Source: Trileptium ribeirensis
Taxonomy: Eukaryota; Nematoda; Enoplea; Enoplida; Thoracostomopsidae
NCBI GenBank assembly: GCA_030248225.1
Contig: JASANE010018377.1
Coordinates: 1-64,000 of the forward strand
Direction: 5' to 3'
DNA: 64,000 nt
Positions 22,120-35,275 of the stretch are shown here, one piece after another (position 1 is the stretch's first letter; every line of letters begins with the position of its first letter). A program made the position numbers and the translations under genes. The notes below the pieces were generated by a model. That model had not been told where the DNA came from. It searched no databases and saw nothing but the letters and a program-made list of their open reading frames with translations.

Positions 22120-23797
22120 CACATTACATAACTATGTAATTCTTGAAATTTTGTTGCAACTCTAATAATTTAACAGTCTATCGGTAATTTCGCTAATTTT
22201 TTCTATTAGGTGCGTTTAAATAAATCTAAGCATCTGCAACTACAATGCTATGCCGCCTTTCGGGAGCGGGTGTTAAACAAAGCCGTACTTCAAGCTAATG
22301 TCAGGCCGTTTTTGCGACTATCGGTTGGGGATAGGCTATAAGTAAACCGATTCAGCTCAAATTTTAGCAGTAGATCTGGCCTTAGGTGGCTCGCGTGGGG
22401 AATTACTATCATAGTACGGTCATGGCTGACATAAACGCAGGTGTGAAGAGACAGCAGGGCAAATTATAATTTTAGCGCAAAATCTAAGCTAATTTTGTTG
22501 TGTCTTCTCGGCTACAGCCGCCAGCCTCACCTTTATTTCAATAAAAAACATTCGAAACGCATTGACGAGCTGAGTCGAATAGTGTCACAATTGGGGCAAT
22601 TAATCTAATTTAACGAGATACGGCCATTTAGCTAAAATCCCTAGCCTTCGATAACCTGTAGAACTAATAATTCAACTGAATTTGATAACATTCCACTAAG
22701 CTTATCGAACGGTATATAAGACTCGGAAAAAAAGTTTTGTCATAAATGTGGTTCCAATGATAATTTTTTACCGTTTCGACGAACTGATGTGGCGTTTACG
22801 TTATAAGATGCCCAATACGTGGAAGTTTTGTTCACGAACAGCCTGCGTAAAACCAACATGTAGTGTATAAAATAGCTAACAGTGTATTTTAAACAATTAT
22901 ATACAGAGGTTCGGACACCATCAGCATTTATGTATGGTGTCATGGACACTTTAAATTTCTAGCTAGCTGTAAAGAAAGTCCCTTGACAAGGTGCTTGTTT
23001 TTTTGTTGTAGGAAGTTTATACAGTGCAAGCCTTGTCCATGCATTTGCTACGCAAACATTTAACCGGCATGATTTATGGGATACAACCAAATCACTGCTC
23101 AAAAAGGGTGCCGAAGACACGATGTTAACCTGTTTGTGTTTCTTCAAAATTAATAATTTTCGGGGTGGAGGCGTATATAGTATAGAAGAATCATTACAGA
23201 ATATAACCTATTAAAAAGCAATCCGATTTGGCTCATTTGTTCACAGTGCATAATCATTGGTCATTACGTTAGGTACATGATGTAGGAAGACATCATTGCT
23301 TTTCATCAGTGCTGCCCGACAGTTTCATCGTCGGTAGCAATAATGCAATAAGATAACTTTTACTGAGTTAAATGCTACGTTTCTAAAGGTCAAAGTCAAT
23401 TTGTCAAACCGTTGAAAGTCAGAGACATGGTTCGAGTTTGGTTGCGACACGTTTCAAAAGGCTAAAGTCTATTTGTCAAGCCGCACGAAGGTGGCAAAGG
23501 TGTTCGTGATATATAGTTTTCTCTTGGATAACAGCAACCTAAAGTGCGCGATCAATCTGCTCGTAGATTGCTCTCGTCCACATAGTACAATCGGAATCGA
23601 AGTGGTATAGATTATATATCATGTTGATTTCGAGTACAAAACGAGATGGGTTTTGGATTTTCCCGAGTTAAAAACGGGTCGATTTAAAAAGGCGTACTCA
23701 AGAAGAGGCTGTTTTTGAATCAGTTTGGAACAAATTAATTTGTATCAGTTGTAGAACGCATGTAACAAGATATTGAAAACGCGGGGGGGGGCAACAA
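22120..23797. other. Anonymous AT-rich sequence
   Basis: No recognisable gene. A GACGAGCTGAGTCGAAT stretch at 22563-22580 resembles the CTCGACGAGTTGG family inside the inverted-repeat arms, so part of this may be the same dispersed repeat. The minus-strand frames at 22740-23147 do not resemble the missing ligand-binding exons of the receptor. Confidence 0.5.
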
Positions 23798-24860
23798 ATG
23801 ACATTTTCGACTTCGATGTCAATCATTGAACTTGTTCCGCTGCGAAATGACTATAAAGTACAACCAGTTGATTTGCGACAGTTGCAGCTCGCCGAATTAG
23901 AAACGGCAGAGTTAATGGAACTTATTGCCAAGGATACTTGCTCCATCCATCCATTATTCCTAAAGGATGGAATACTATGTCGAACGTCTACAGTTCGTGG
24001 TCAGGAACATCAATGTGGACCTCGGGAATTTCGCGAACAAATATTGAACCCTGCCAGGATCATTTGTTTGGCGGGAACCTTGGTATTCGCAAGACGTATC
24101 AAAAAGCTGCACTTCGATATTACTTCCCATCGATGTACTATGACGTCAATAAATGGTATGCAAACTGGAAAGCCTGCGGCACTCGGAAAAGCTTCAACAG
24201 TTATATAGCCACGAAAATTGCATCCAATTTCGGACATAGGGCCGATGTGTCAAATAGCGAACGACATAATTGCGCTACCACCAAAGCCGAAAGAAAACAG
24301 TAGGTACATAGCGGTATGTATGGATTATTTCACAAAATTGTTTGAATGTGTTGTACTACAAGATGCTGAGGCTATTACGGTGGCAAAAGCGATTGTTGAA
24401 CGCTATGACGTTCCTCATCTGCTGTTGTCCTTACCGCGGAGCAGATCGAATTAATGATAGGGATATGTAGGTTGTTCAGTGTGCGGTAAATGCATGCAAA
24501 GGCATATCATGCTGCTGGGGTGGCATGGTTTAACGGTTCAACCGAACGTTAGAAACAATGCTAAGTTTACATGTTAATCTGAATCAGGATAACTAGAACA
24601 AGATATTGCCTTTTGCCGCATGTATGCTTTGCTTACCGGAGTAGCGTACATGATTTAAAAAATGAAACGCCAATCTTTGTTAGTTTTGGCCGCTATGTAG
24701 CTCTTCTTATAGATATTTCGCTTAAAAGATAAAGCGAAACGATTTGGCCTACTACGCTGCGGGTTTATGTGATCATAAGAACACCCCGTGAAAGTTGGCA
24801 GAAGTGGCGTTATAATCTTGACAAAAAAATTTAAAAGCATTATCATCATACAAAATCGCG
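23798..24860 (+). pseudogene. pol: Decayed Ty3/Gypsy integrase (pol) region
   Basis: Three overlapping frames together read as a retrotransposon integrase broken by frameshifts. From 23798 comes an L-x-E-x-x-x-A-E-L-M-E-L-I lead-in. From about 24050 comes the zinc-binding domain (H-L-F-G-G-N-L-G-I-R-K-T-Y, later K-A-C-G-T-R-K). From 24218 comes the catalytic core (N-D-I-I-A-L-P-P-K-P, R-Y-I-A-V-C-M-D-Y-F-T-K). Near 24520 a G-M-V-stop-R-F-N-R-T-L-E-T-M-L match to the conserved end of the core follows. Two zinc ligands appear lost (G-H to G-N, C to W). Homology fades after about 24700. Known role of the family: insertion of element cDNA into chromosomes. This copy cannot encode a working enzyme. 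Confidence 0.8.
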
Positions 24861-25422
24861 GAAACTTTCATTCAGGGACGTGTGTGTTTATATACGCCAA
24901 CCGTTAAACGCAAGTCAAAAAATACGCTCGCTTCTGGGGCGGGCCATATCAGATACGGAAATTTTCGGCAGATGCCAGGGGTATCGAAAATGTTAGGCAT
25001 ATCGGGTATTGAAAATATCGGCAGTTCAACAAAGCACACAGTAAATACTGAGCGTTCGTAGTTTAAAAGCAGGATTAGAAAGTTTCCGAAAACCAAGTGG
25101 AGGCGTCAAGGAATGAGTGTCACGCCAACAGTAACGACACGCCTAGTCCTGCAGAACAGTCTACAAATGGGTAATTCAGCAGGTTAGCGGAAAGGATGTT
25201 CTCCAATTAAAGCGACACGCAGCCAGGCGGCAAATCTGAAACGCAACGCCTGGATGATCATGAAGAAATATTGAGAATTAGTGTTCAAAATCGATTGTTT
25301 AAAATAGTCAAAAACCATTAACATTACACCAGTTTGCTTTGCTGCATCAACAAACCATACAAGTATTAATAATATTAAATATACTATTATTTTTTAGAAA
25401 AAACTAATAATTATATTATATA

Positions 25423-25957
25423 TGTAACAGGACCGTTCCTGACTTCTACTCAAATTTATGAGTCAAAATATTCAGAAAGAAATAGAATCGTGTTCAAGAA
25501 CGAGATATTATCGGCGTGGGAACATCCTTCGGTAGAAACTTTGGTGTAGATTAGATTTGTAGAACATAGCATACTGTATGGTACAATGGTCATATTTATG
25601 ACGTTGCTTTGCTTTATTGACAGTTGTCGCTTAGTCCTATTTGCTTTATATGTGTCTAGTAGCATGCCTTTTGTTCGTTTTATTTCACGTTTAAGATGTT
25701 GCTGTTAATGCCTGTCGTGGGTCGATTTAGGTGGATTTGTATGAGGGATTGTCTGTAATAGACTAAGCAGGACAGTAAAGCGCCGTTAGTTTAAATAAAC
25801 ATAGAGTGATAGAGAGGACATTAAGTATTTTAGAAAATTTTGTAACTTGTTTGGAGCTCCACCAGTCGCTCCAAGCCGTCACAACTTCGCAACTACGACC
25901 GTCCGGGAATCGGAGGCCATCGACCGCTCACTAGGACGTGAACAGCGAACGTTTACA
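25423..25957 (+). repeat. Possible LTR downstream of the decayed Gypsy pol
   Basis: The segment starts TGTAACAGG and ends GTTTACA, giving TGTAA/TTACA inverted ends. It contains an AATAAA near 25796, and lies about 600 bases beyond the integrase remains in the right direction for a 3' LTR. No second copy, target duplication or purine tract supports it. Confidence 0.3.
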
Positions 25958-27340
25958 AGTTGGGAGGGTAGTAATCGAAGTCGAAAGTATCAACTTCACC
26001 CAGACTGAACAACATTACAAAGCAATGGTCATGAAAGAAATCGAAAATAGCAAGCTGAAAACAATAAAACTATGAAAGTAGTTTCCGAATATTCGGAAGC
26101 GACGGCACCCGGGCTCGTTCGTCGGCCCGTAACCGTCTGACGGTTGATATTTTAGAGAAGGCGCCGTGTACTTTTCGATAGAGAATTACATGACCTTTTC
26201 AATGGGGCTAAACGGACCAAAATCGCGCGAGAATTTAACACATAAATTAAGTACGCCAGTTTGGATGGCGATAATGGTCCAAACATAGGTGTGATTACTA
26301 TTGTTAGGCATGAGATATAGGTGTATAGTTAGTTTTAATATATTTGCGTCTCCCTTCTCACTTCCACGACTAGATCCTCCCCACTTATCTTTCTGGGGAG
26401 ATCCGCGACGCCAACAATTTATATGCCTGAGTAGTAACTTCAACCGACTTTGTCAAATCATCGCTCGTGGAACATTTCAATTCCGTGAACATGGTATCCC
26501 TTGAGGGAACTAATTACCTTATTGATTATTTCCATATCACCGGATAACTAGCGGGCACCATCGAGTTCCGTTGCGCCCTTTGTTCCACTGAGAACTGCAG
26601 CTAAATTTTGGTTTTCATCTCATCGGAATATAAAATAGCTCCATCACCGAAGGTACAAATCGTCCTGTTCTTCACTGGAATTCACCAGGCGGGAGTTCCA
26701 TACATCATTATGTAGCCCACCTACTATGGAATCTAACGAGCCCCATCGTGTCCTGATCCGCTTAGTCACTACACGAGTTGCCCCTCCATTTTATGTTTAT
26801 TTTATAATGTATATTATAGAAATTGGCATAAATTTTTTCCTGTCTTGCAATATCTCCGCGCTCGAAGAACCCTAATTCTAAATATACCTGCGACCCCTGT
26901 GTCCTTGACGAACACAACGATATGCGGCGGGCTTCTGCTGGACGCTACATTGGCCCACTATGACCCGGTAAAACGCCCCAATTCAAGTTATGACCGATTG
27001 TGGCTATGAAATACTCGAAGGTTTATCTGCAACCCTAAAATAGGCGAATCCCCCTCATTGTGTTCACCCCATTGACACATTTTCAAATATATCCGGCGGG
27101 TCTCTGTTAACTCCGAACAGCCGCTAAAAACGTCCCCACCTTTGCAGAACTATCTTTATTTTCGCTAACTTAACACCTTTATAATTTTTACACGGGGGAG
27201 TGGGTATCACACCTCATTCAAATGGCCCGCTGATGATAAGTCCCACGATCCCATGGGGCATCGCTCAGGCCAGCATATTAGGAGAGCACGGAGCAACTTC
27301 CTACACTAATATATATACGTGGGTGCTCTTGGGTTAGCCT
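25958..27340. other. Anonymous sequence without a supported gene
   Basis: Only short unrelated frames. The base composition is less AT-rich than the flanks. A TTCCGAATATTCGGAAG palindrome lies at 26078-26094. Confidence 0.4.
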
Positions 27341-27479
27341 CTACTTTTGCGCCTACTCCTTCGTCTTTGGTGTTGTTCGATTATCCCTGAGGCCTTATCT
27401 CCGAATTCGCTCCCAGCCCCTCCGGATTCCCACGAAAACCCATCCCTCCACGCCCTTTCCATGCACCATCTTTGTCTCG

Positions 27480-27725
27480 CTTTGCTGTTTTCTTTTGCTC
27501 TCTCTCTCTCTCGGTTGTTGTCGGTTGTTGCCGTCCGTTCTCTTTTGTCTTTTCTCGCTGTATTTGAACGTCCTTTTGACCGTTTCTTTTTTTTTTGTAG
27601 TGTCTCTTTTCTACCTATTGTGTGGTTCTTACTTTCTCTTTCCCAATTCGCTATTTCTTTTCTTTTCCTTTTGTTTCCCCTCTCGTTCGTTTGGCTCTCC
27701 TTGGTTGATCCTATTTGCCTCTCTC
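27480..27725 (+). repeat. Pyrimidine-rich tract (CTTT/TCTC type)
   Basis: About 250 bases are dominated by C and T, with runs such as CTCTCTCTCTCTC and TTTTTTTTTT. A 133-residue frame across it (27347-27748) is Leu/Phe/Ser-rich purely as a result of this bias, so I do not call a gene. Confidence 0.7.
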
Positions 27726-28153
27726 ATGTCGAGCTCCGTGTCTCTTAATTAGTTAGTTATTTAATTATAATATTAATAGTAATAATAGTTAAGAGTTGTA
27801 CATTGACTGTTATATCTATACATTTTCATATGACTGTAATTCAGACATATATACATATATTTATATATATCGAATAGGGGAAGATAAAATGAAGCAGAGT
27901 CTAAATTCACGAGTTTCATAAATTTTCAGGTACACACATACAGGGACGCAGCGATGGGGAAAGGGGTGATTTAGAGTCCCGCCGTGGTGCCAGTGAGTTC
28001 CGGGGGAAGGTTCCGTTCCGTTGGGTGGTTACCAAGGGGATGGCCTGTCTCGGTCTCCGGTTTGGACCCTGGAACACCTCTAAGGCGGCACCTATTTCGC
28101 GGAACTATGAATGAAAAATTAATACAACCTGTAGACAAGGATATAAACGTGCA

Positions 28154-28441
28154 ATGTCTGCACGGGCTTGCGTGAAGAACATAGATAAGGCGTTGGATTT
28201 AATTGTTCAAATCGGCCGATCTGCAAAAATGACGGGAATATGGATAGGAATTCTTTGCAATTCCAAAGACGCTTTCAGTCTGCGACAGACATGCATACCA
28301 AAGTGCAATGCTTGCACGCAACGACACGTCTTCAACTTGGTTAACAAGCGAAATTGGGCCAGGTTTCAAAGTTGGCGTAGATGTGCAACTATGCGTCTTA
28401 GGAATTATCAGCGACAATTGAGATATTGTTTGACAATCTAA
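28154..28441 (+). CDS. Uncharacterised short open frame
   Basis: A 95-codon ATG frame ends CTAAATAAATG, so an AATAAA polyadenylation-type signal overlaps its stop. The product is basic, with a small cysteine cluster (C-I-P-K-C-N-A-C) and no signal peptide or membrane helix. No family recognised, no conserved neighbour, and a chance frame is quite possible. Confidence 0.18.
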   Translation: MSARACVKNIDKALDLIVQIGRSAKMTGIWIGILCNSKDAFSLRQTCIPKCNACTQRHVFNLVNKRNWARFQSWRRCATMRLRNYQRQLRYCLTI

Positions 28442-28449
28442 ATAAATGT

Positions 28450-31400
28450 TAATGTTTTAATATCTAATAGTTTGGGTTTAATTAGAAAATCGTTTGGCTC
28501 GTCACACGTAAATAAGATAATTTTTACACACATACGGGGAGCAAATGCTCGGGGTTCAAATTCTTCATGAAAATTAGATGGAAGTTACAGATATTTGACC
28601 TCCGATTATACGGAGGGATCAAATTTGATGTCGGCGATTTCGTTTTGAAGCCGACTGCATTTAAGAACGTAGGTAGTTTACAGCATGCTTTCTGAAATTT
28701 TCCCATTGGATATCGTGGCTAAATTCGAAAAACAGGGGCGTTGGAGAATCGCAATGATTGGCTAGCGACAAAATGGCTGTCTTACAATACAGGTGAAAAA
28801 TTTGAGGTTTGGACCAACCCTTGAAATTGTTGAACCAGTTCGACTTTGGCAGCACAGAGTTCGGTCGGCTCTATAGACCGGCTCCGTTGCTTTATTACTC
28901 GTGTTTATTTTGATGGATTCACGTGAGTTTTGACTCGACTTGGGCGCTGGTTTTGGGTTTGATGGCCGAATGATGGATTGCAAGTGTAGAGCGCGGGTGT
29001 TAGGAAGTGGGAGCATTAGCATAGATTGTTAGTATAAGCGCGTCGATCCACTGGATTTGAAAAGTGCATGTAGCTAGTGTCCCATCCGAAGAACCCACCC
29101 CGTCCCCAAATTGCTACACGATGAGTCACCTGGAATTATTTTTAACGGTCAAGTTCCGATTTATGTGAGTAGAAAATTTATTAGCCGAAGTACTTCTGAT
29201 TCCCCGTGGTTCTAGGTAAACATCAAAAGCAAAATGTTCGAATAAAATAGAATCGTGTTTTACATTATCGTTGAGTGGAGTTAGGGTTGGAGAATGTTCC
29301 CTGAAACAACGACGGTTAAAAGTTTCTAGAATAGTTGAATAATTGGTCGAATTTCGGCAATTCTTTTGGGTTCTTTGTTTGTTGGTTTGGTTTCAAATTT
29401 ATCGCTTGGCGGAAGGTTCGGCGTCCAAGCGGCGTCTGGGGTCGAATGAATTTTGAGCTTAAGAGCAAGGACCTGGGCCATGGTTGGCCCAGCCGCGTCC
29501 TCATTGGAAGATGTCAAATTGACATTTGTTAAAAATTTACATGGTGTTAAGTTAATTTGGGGACTAGGCCTGGCGCATTAGCCGAAGATCGGCCCGCGGC
29601 CAGGGTTGATATTGCACAAACAAATTCTAGGACAGAAGCCACTTGAGCCTAGAGAATCTTCCTTTGCTCCAACTCATTTATTTGTGCTTTATGATGGCTT
29701 TCTTGTTTTCTAACCGCTTACTTTTAATTTTGTAAGAAAAGATATACAAGATTTTATGCGCTCTATAAGCATACCTTGCTTTGAGTAACCATACTAGCTC
29801 ATCTCGTGAGATCATCAAACGATTTGAAAATTTGCTCCAAGTTTTACATTCCAGTAGGAGGGTTTCACGGGTAACAAAGCTGACCGATCGATAAAAAGCG
29901 ATAGCCGCTCCCTCACCCCGAGGATCCAACACAAGTTCCTGTAGTATTTTAAACACTTGGAGTCATACAGTGTTGTACAAAAGAACAGTAAATGTGAGAA
30001 CCAGAGCTCTAGGCTCATAGGAAACGTCAGGACGCCACAGTTGCAAGTGTTCCCATGATCAGTCTACATCATTACGTGGCTTCTCGGCAATCTACTGAAA
30101 TAATACGCCGAAACGATCACTTCTCGGGGATCCCAATTTTTGGGTGACCAAACTTATCAAATAAACATGCTCAGCTTATGAAAGTATGCTAGTATATGAT
30201 ACTAGTTAGCCAGCAGAGAATTAACCATTGGCAACGTTATATGCGTTACACCGGGCTTACGTTTGTTTTACTTTTGTTGGCTGTGCATTAAAACTCCCTA
30301 GCATCATACGGGCTGAAACTGTTTAAAGCTTTGCGCTCAAATTCCTTAGGATGAAACTGACGAATGGTCTGGAGCGTTTCGTGTTCAATGTTTTTAGGAT
30401 AAACCAGGCTGGAATCAACGTATGTCCCGACTCTAAGCTTCAGGGGATACTGTGGGTGAAAATTCCTAGGAGCCCTCCTGTACTAAAATTATCGCGAGGA
30501 TAGGACGACATTAATGGGCTTCTCAGCCCTAGTTCGTTTGAAGTTTCGGGACTCGCTGACAGATAAATATACGCTAGAGCCGCGCTCTAGAAGCGAGAAA
30601 TTGGCCGAATGCTTGCTTCACCGCCGACCAGTAAAAGCTTTAGCCTGTCGCCAGTCACTACTATATATGTTCGAACAAAACAATATCAAATCTACCTAGT
30701 TTATTGTAGCTGCCGGCTCGTAAACCGGCACTCGGGCATGAAATTTTAACCTAGTTTCAGACCCACTCGACATCAGTGGGGGCCAATTATAGTCAAAATT
30801 TCAGCCTGAACGTTCTGTCACTTTAGTTGGGGACAAAAAGGCATCGCCCATCACGCGCCACACCGATTCGAAGTTATCACGATCCGAGAAACAGTTTGTA
30901 CTCAGATAGAGTGGAAGCAAAACCCCCATTTTTATAGCGAATTGATCGTTGAGTTTTGATATATTTTGTGTTATAGGCGCCGCCCTTTAGGCTTCCAGAT
31001 AGCAGCTTCGGATTTACGTTTTTGAGCTCTTAAGTCTCGTGATTTAATTCACAGTGATTTTTCCCGCTCTTTCCGCACGTTTAGCATAAATCACTGGCAT
31101 AATGACCGATTCGCTCGCGCTCGCATAGGTTTCGCCAACGTTTGTAAATTATCAAAATTACAAGCGTTGGTGCACAACGCATCGCAGGGGAAACGCGTCA
31201 CGCAGCGCTACAACGCAGCACAGCAATATAACACGGCGAAAAGAACGGCAGAAGAAAGGAAAGGCGAAGAAAGAGCGAAAGAAAGAGACAGAAAAAGGGA
31301 AAATCTAGGGTATAAGACCAGGATCGCTGGACGAACAAGGGGATAGAAGAGAGTGCCAGCGAAGTGGAGATTGAGGTCGAAACTAGTTACCGACGAACAA

Positions 31401-33590
31401 AGTGGGCCAAAGTCCGTGACATAGCTACTAAAGAATCTTTAAGTATAATATTTGTGAAAACTTGAACAAACTCTAGACACGCGCAGTGCCCCGAAGTCGA
31501 GTGCAAAATTGTACCTCAGGGCTTAAATTAAAGTTTAAGAGTATGACAGTCACAAAAACCAGGCAAATAGTCGGCTGTAGCAAAATTGGTCTGCTAAAGA
31601 ATTCTGGAAAATCGTACAAATTTTTTCCCCGAAGATTGGTCGTTATTAAATCTCTAGGTTGCGGCGACCCTAACCGTGCTGAAAATCGGGCCCGCAGTGA
31701 CTATAGCATTGTTTGATCGGTTGTCTACCACCGAAATAACTCTTATTGTCGTACGAAGCCAATTCGATATTTTTCGTGGTGGGAGGGTAATTTCGACTAA
31801 GTGTAGGACCGTCTTAGGATCTCGTTAGTGCGATTCATGTTTTAATGCGGTCGTCAACTGAGTAGAGAATACAGGAGCTTAGCTAACAAGGAGATTGGAG
31901 GCCGCATAGGTTGCGCCCCATCAGTCAAGTTAACAATAATATTTATTGGCTTGTAACGAGGAGGTCTAATTAACCCCAGCACAGCAACACAAACGTAGGA
32001 AAATTTTAAAGCAAGCCTGGGACTTCGGTCTGATGATGGCAACAGGTTTACAGATGTCTACCTATTCGCTCGATGGTGTCGCCCGTGCGACGGAATTTCT
32101 GAGTAAAAGGGTGCCAGTTGTAGCACGGACCTACGGAACTGAAGTAACCATCAATAGGACGAACCTCGACTAGGGTGCAGAGAGTGATGTTAAACTTTTG
32201 GATAAAAGAATGAACAAGATGCAGAGACAGAACCCATGCAGTTTATGTCCGTATGTAGGCAGGGCCGCTACGTTCATAAATTCATAACGTTTTACATGAC
32301 TACCGTTCTCGCAATTGGCTCTGTATAGCTCCTGTCTTTGTGCGAGACAATAATGGTTGGATACGAGGAGACATTGACTCGTAAAGCGTGAAAAGTGGAT
32401 GCAGTTAAATGTATATTAATCTGGGAGTAACCCGCCCCGATTAAAATATTGTTCCAGAGCTGTCCGGCGCGCATATTAAACAATCGTTATATGCCGTACA
32501 TGGTCGGTCAGGCACTAGAGTTGTTTTTACTTGAAGCTAAGCTAAATTTCACGAAAACGAAGATTAGGTCCAACAAACGTCGACTTCCTGATTATAAAGG
32601 TTTCGGCCTGCACCGAGAATGCTCTCGATCGATGACCTGTATTCAATGGCATAATATTGCTATTCTATAGCGTAACACATATCCTATTTTATAACCATGC
32701 AATCGTTCATACTTCTGCACTATATCTTAATGTATGATTGAGTGCTATGAGTTTTGCCTTTGTTTAACGCAGCGTGTTCCTATATTCTTGCGAGCCGGGT
32801 ATCCGCAGATCTGTGAATAGGCGATTCACCCAATTGAAGATAACTTTCTTCTAGAATAGTGGGAGGGCCGCTCGCTACGCTGAGCATACTTTGAAGCAAT
32901 CCAGAGCGTATTTTCGGAGCCATAGCTGAACTTAAACTCGCCAAAATTGGGAGTAACAGAACTCTTTGTCCGATACCGTACGAGACTTAATCGCTCATGT
33001 CCACCCCTCCTCGTTTATGGTTCTCCTGGAATATTGATGAGAAACGATGATTCGTATTGTTTTGCCGTATCGCTGTACATTTCACTGTCGTTTGGCTATA
33101 TCTTATGATGACTGCGTTAGCACTGTTGCGAACCTTGGCTTGACAGTATTGTCTGGCATGCATTGTATATATCTCGTAATAAAATCTAAAAAGTCAACGA
33201 CCGTGTGCTGTGTTAATTGCTCTGATAGCGTGATATGGCAGCTGTGGCGCGGATGGTTTATTAGCATTGTTATGCGCCACTAAACTTAAAATGCGCCCCG
33301 TCATAATCCTATTTTGCAAAAAGCGATCGGGGACCGCAATCCATTGTTATGGAACAAAATGCGGTTTTGCCATCCATTTTTCGCGCACGATATTCGGTCT
33401 GATTTGGATTTCGTGTTGCAAAATTCAATTTTGTATTCGAACTAAAATATTCCTTTTGTGAATTCGTAGCAAAATGGTTAAATAACACATCGAACGGGTA
33501 ACGTAGCGATAGTCGATGTCCTGGAAATTCACCGACCTAGTTAGCTTTGCGTTATAAAACAGAATAGTCGTTCGTAGAGGTGATAAATAA
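28450..33590. other. Long stretch without a supported gene
   Basis: Only short frames without recognisable domains. It holds a strong hairpin at 31135-31170 and a purine-rich run (GAAAG/GAAGA type) at 31230-31320, next to CpG-rich sequence around 31100-31220. Those may mark a promoter or an unrecognised element end. Confidence 0.4.
31135..31170. other. Hairpin with about a 13-bp stem
   Basis: CCAACG-T-TTGTAA pairs with TTACAA-G-CGTTGG across a short AT loop, with one mismatch. It lies just upstream of a purine-rich, CpG-containing stretch. Function unknown. Confidence 0.55.
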
Positions 33591-33592
33591 TG

Positions 33593-33777
33593 TGTTCGCG
33601 AACCGGTGCTATCTCCTTCCCCGAAATAGTTCGCTAACAGTAATATTCGCCATCACTAACCCAAATACAAAAATTTTCTTGAATATTAACAAATATAATA
33701 CAGAAATTTGAAACTAAATGTAAATATATTAAATAAATTTAATATATCAAGATCAACACATACTGTGTTCGCGAACG
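33593..33777. repeat. Palindromic TGTTCGCGAACA-type motifs, cluster A
   Basis: Near-copies of TGTTCGCGAACA occur at 33593-33604 (last base C) and 33766-33777 (last base G), and an AGTTCGCTAACA variant at 33628-33639. The first and the variant are 35 bases apart, like the pairs in the cluster at 40593-41615. Confidence 0.7.
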
Positions 33778-34136
33778 GAATGCCTCAGGGGGATCCCCTG
33801 AACCTCTGTTTCGGCATGTATGAATAAGACATTATTTTTAGGCAAGCCAATATAGAACATATCTGTGGGTACGCTAAAAGGTAAATTGTTAACCTGATTT
33901 CTAAGATGCAGCAGCTCATTCCTCTTCCTAGGGAGGAAGTACGCCCACGCTAAGGCTCTGTACGACGGCCACACGCGCCAAGCGTTTGCGAAAATTTTTT
34001 CAAATGAGAGAAAATTGACAAGTGTTAGAAATTTTGAGTGCCAAAAATTCCAAAATTTATTCCTTCTATAGGCATCTTCCGAGAACACTGGCTGATCACT
34101 GGAGGAGGTCGAAGGCGTTCCTCCTCCTCGGAGCAA
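33753..34136 (-). CDS. Unrecognised open frame beside the palindromes
   Basis: A 127-codon open stretch on the minus strand whose first in-frame codon is TTG. It includes Trp-rich segments (F-W-N-F-W) and L-P-R-K-R-N-E-L. No family recognised. Its 3' end overlaps the palindrome at 33766. It is longer than expected by chance in AT-rich DNA but otherwise unsupported. Confidence 0.18.
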   Translation of the reverse strand: MLRGGGTPSTSSSDQPVFSEDAYRRNKFWNFWHSKFLTLVNFLSFEKIFANAWRVWPSYRALAWAYFLPRKRNELLHLRNQVNNLPFSVPTDMFYIGLPKNNVLFIHAETEVQGIPLRHSVREHSMC

Positions 34137-34379
34137 TCGCTGTCAACCCTAGATCTTCAGACGTTGTGCATGTATTAATAAATAAAACGTTTAATAATAT
34201 TGTATAATAACTAAACTAAGATATCTGTGAATACACATGCAACAAAAAATTTCGCTTTTTCGATTGTGAGAATCAATTGTTTGTGTATTTGTTTATTAAT
34301 TATTGCTTTAATGCCAACACAACAACGTAATCTAACGAAAACCACGCGTAGAGTGTGTATTGTTAACTTATGTTCCCCA

Positions 34380-34553
34380 TTCAGAGGTTTAGCCAAGGGG
34401 CCCAGGAGCTGTGCGCTCCGTGCCACAACGTGTTCTCCCAGTGGAAAATGCCAGATAAGCGAAGCATATGTATATGTACGCCAGGTGTGGTTAATTGTAC
34501 CCCATCTAGCAAACCCTTACCCACCATGCTAAAGTTTCTGGCTACGCCCCTGC
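34380..34553 (-). mobile_element. Orphan hAT-type end
   Basis: CTGGCTACGCCCCTG at 34539-34553 is the same terminal sequence as the hAT element at 20222-21182. The partner end and a target duplication were not found within several kb to the left, so this is a fragment. The leftward limit is a guess. Confidence 0.5.
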
Positions 34554-35204
34554 GCTTTCAGAAATGCTAAACTTTCATAGAATGTGTAATTTTGTGAAGC
34601 CAAACACGGTTGTGACAATTATTTCAGTACTAGACTCATAGATAACCAACATTGGAACTTCAGCTTTCATCAATGTCTGAATAAGCGGAATTCGGAATAA
34701 AGGCGGCAGTCGTAATTTTCCGTCCGTCACGCTCGTTTATGAACAACGTGCTATACACCTGTATCACCCCCTCTTACAACTCCCATATTTCGACATCCAT
34801 AGATTGTATAAATCCATTTCTTTATGCAAAACAGTTCACGTATTTTTGGTGCCTCTTACACTTCAAATATTACAGCTATTCAAACTGCAAATTCAAACAC
34901 TTTCGATGCTAGGATGACATTTCAACATGCCATTTTTTATCTAATGCCAACATATGGGACTATGAGCGTATATTGCTTGAATTGAGCAATGGTTAAGTGT
35001 TATTTTCTAGCGGTACGTTCTTGTGCTGCTTTTGATTTATATATACATATTATTTGGTATATACCTATATATATCTAAACATGCATATATAAATACATTT
35101 ATATAAATGTGTGCATGTATATGTAAACATATGTCACTACATGTGTTTGTAAAACAATGAAGTTGAATTTCATCTTTGCTTTATTGTTTCTAAATTTTGC
35201 AAGT

Positions 35205-35275
35205 CAAGTCATAATCCGCCCGACTTAAGTCATTCCGCCCGGCTCGAGTTATGTTCCGTCCGACCCGAGTCACAA
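35205..35275 (+). repeat. Three imperfect tandem copies of a 22-24-bp unit
   Basis: CCGCCCGACTTAAGTCAT, CCGCCCGGCTCGAGTTAT and CCGTCCGACCCGAGTCAC follow each other. Each contains a near-palindromic centre (ACTTAAGT, CTCGAG). The block is GC-rich in an AT-rich setting. Confidence 0.65.

Noticed and set aside
22740..23147. Missing ligand-binding exons of the receptor beyond the right arm
   Set aside because: The minus-strand frames lack the Cys-loop pattern and tryptophan landmarks.
27347..27748. A 133-residue hydrophobic membrane protein
   Set aside because: Its composition is explained by the pyrimidine-rich tract; an overlapping frame is equally hydrophobic.
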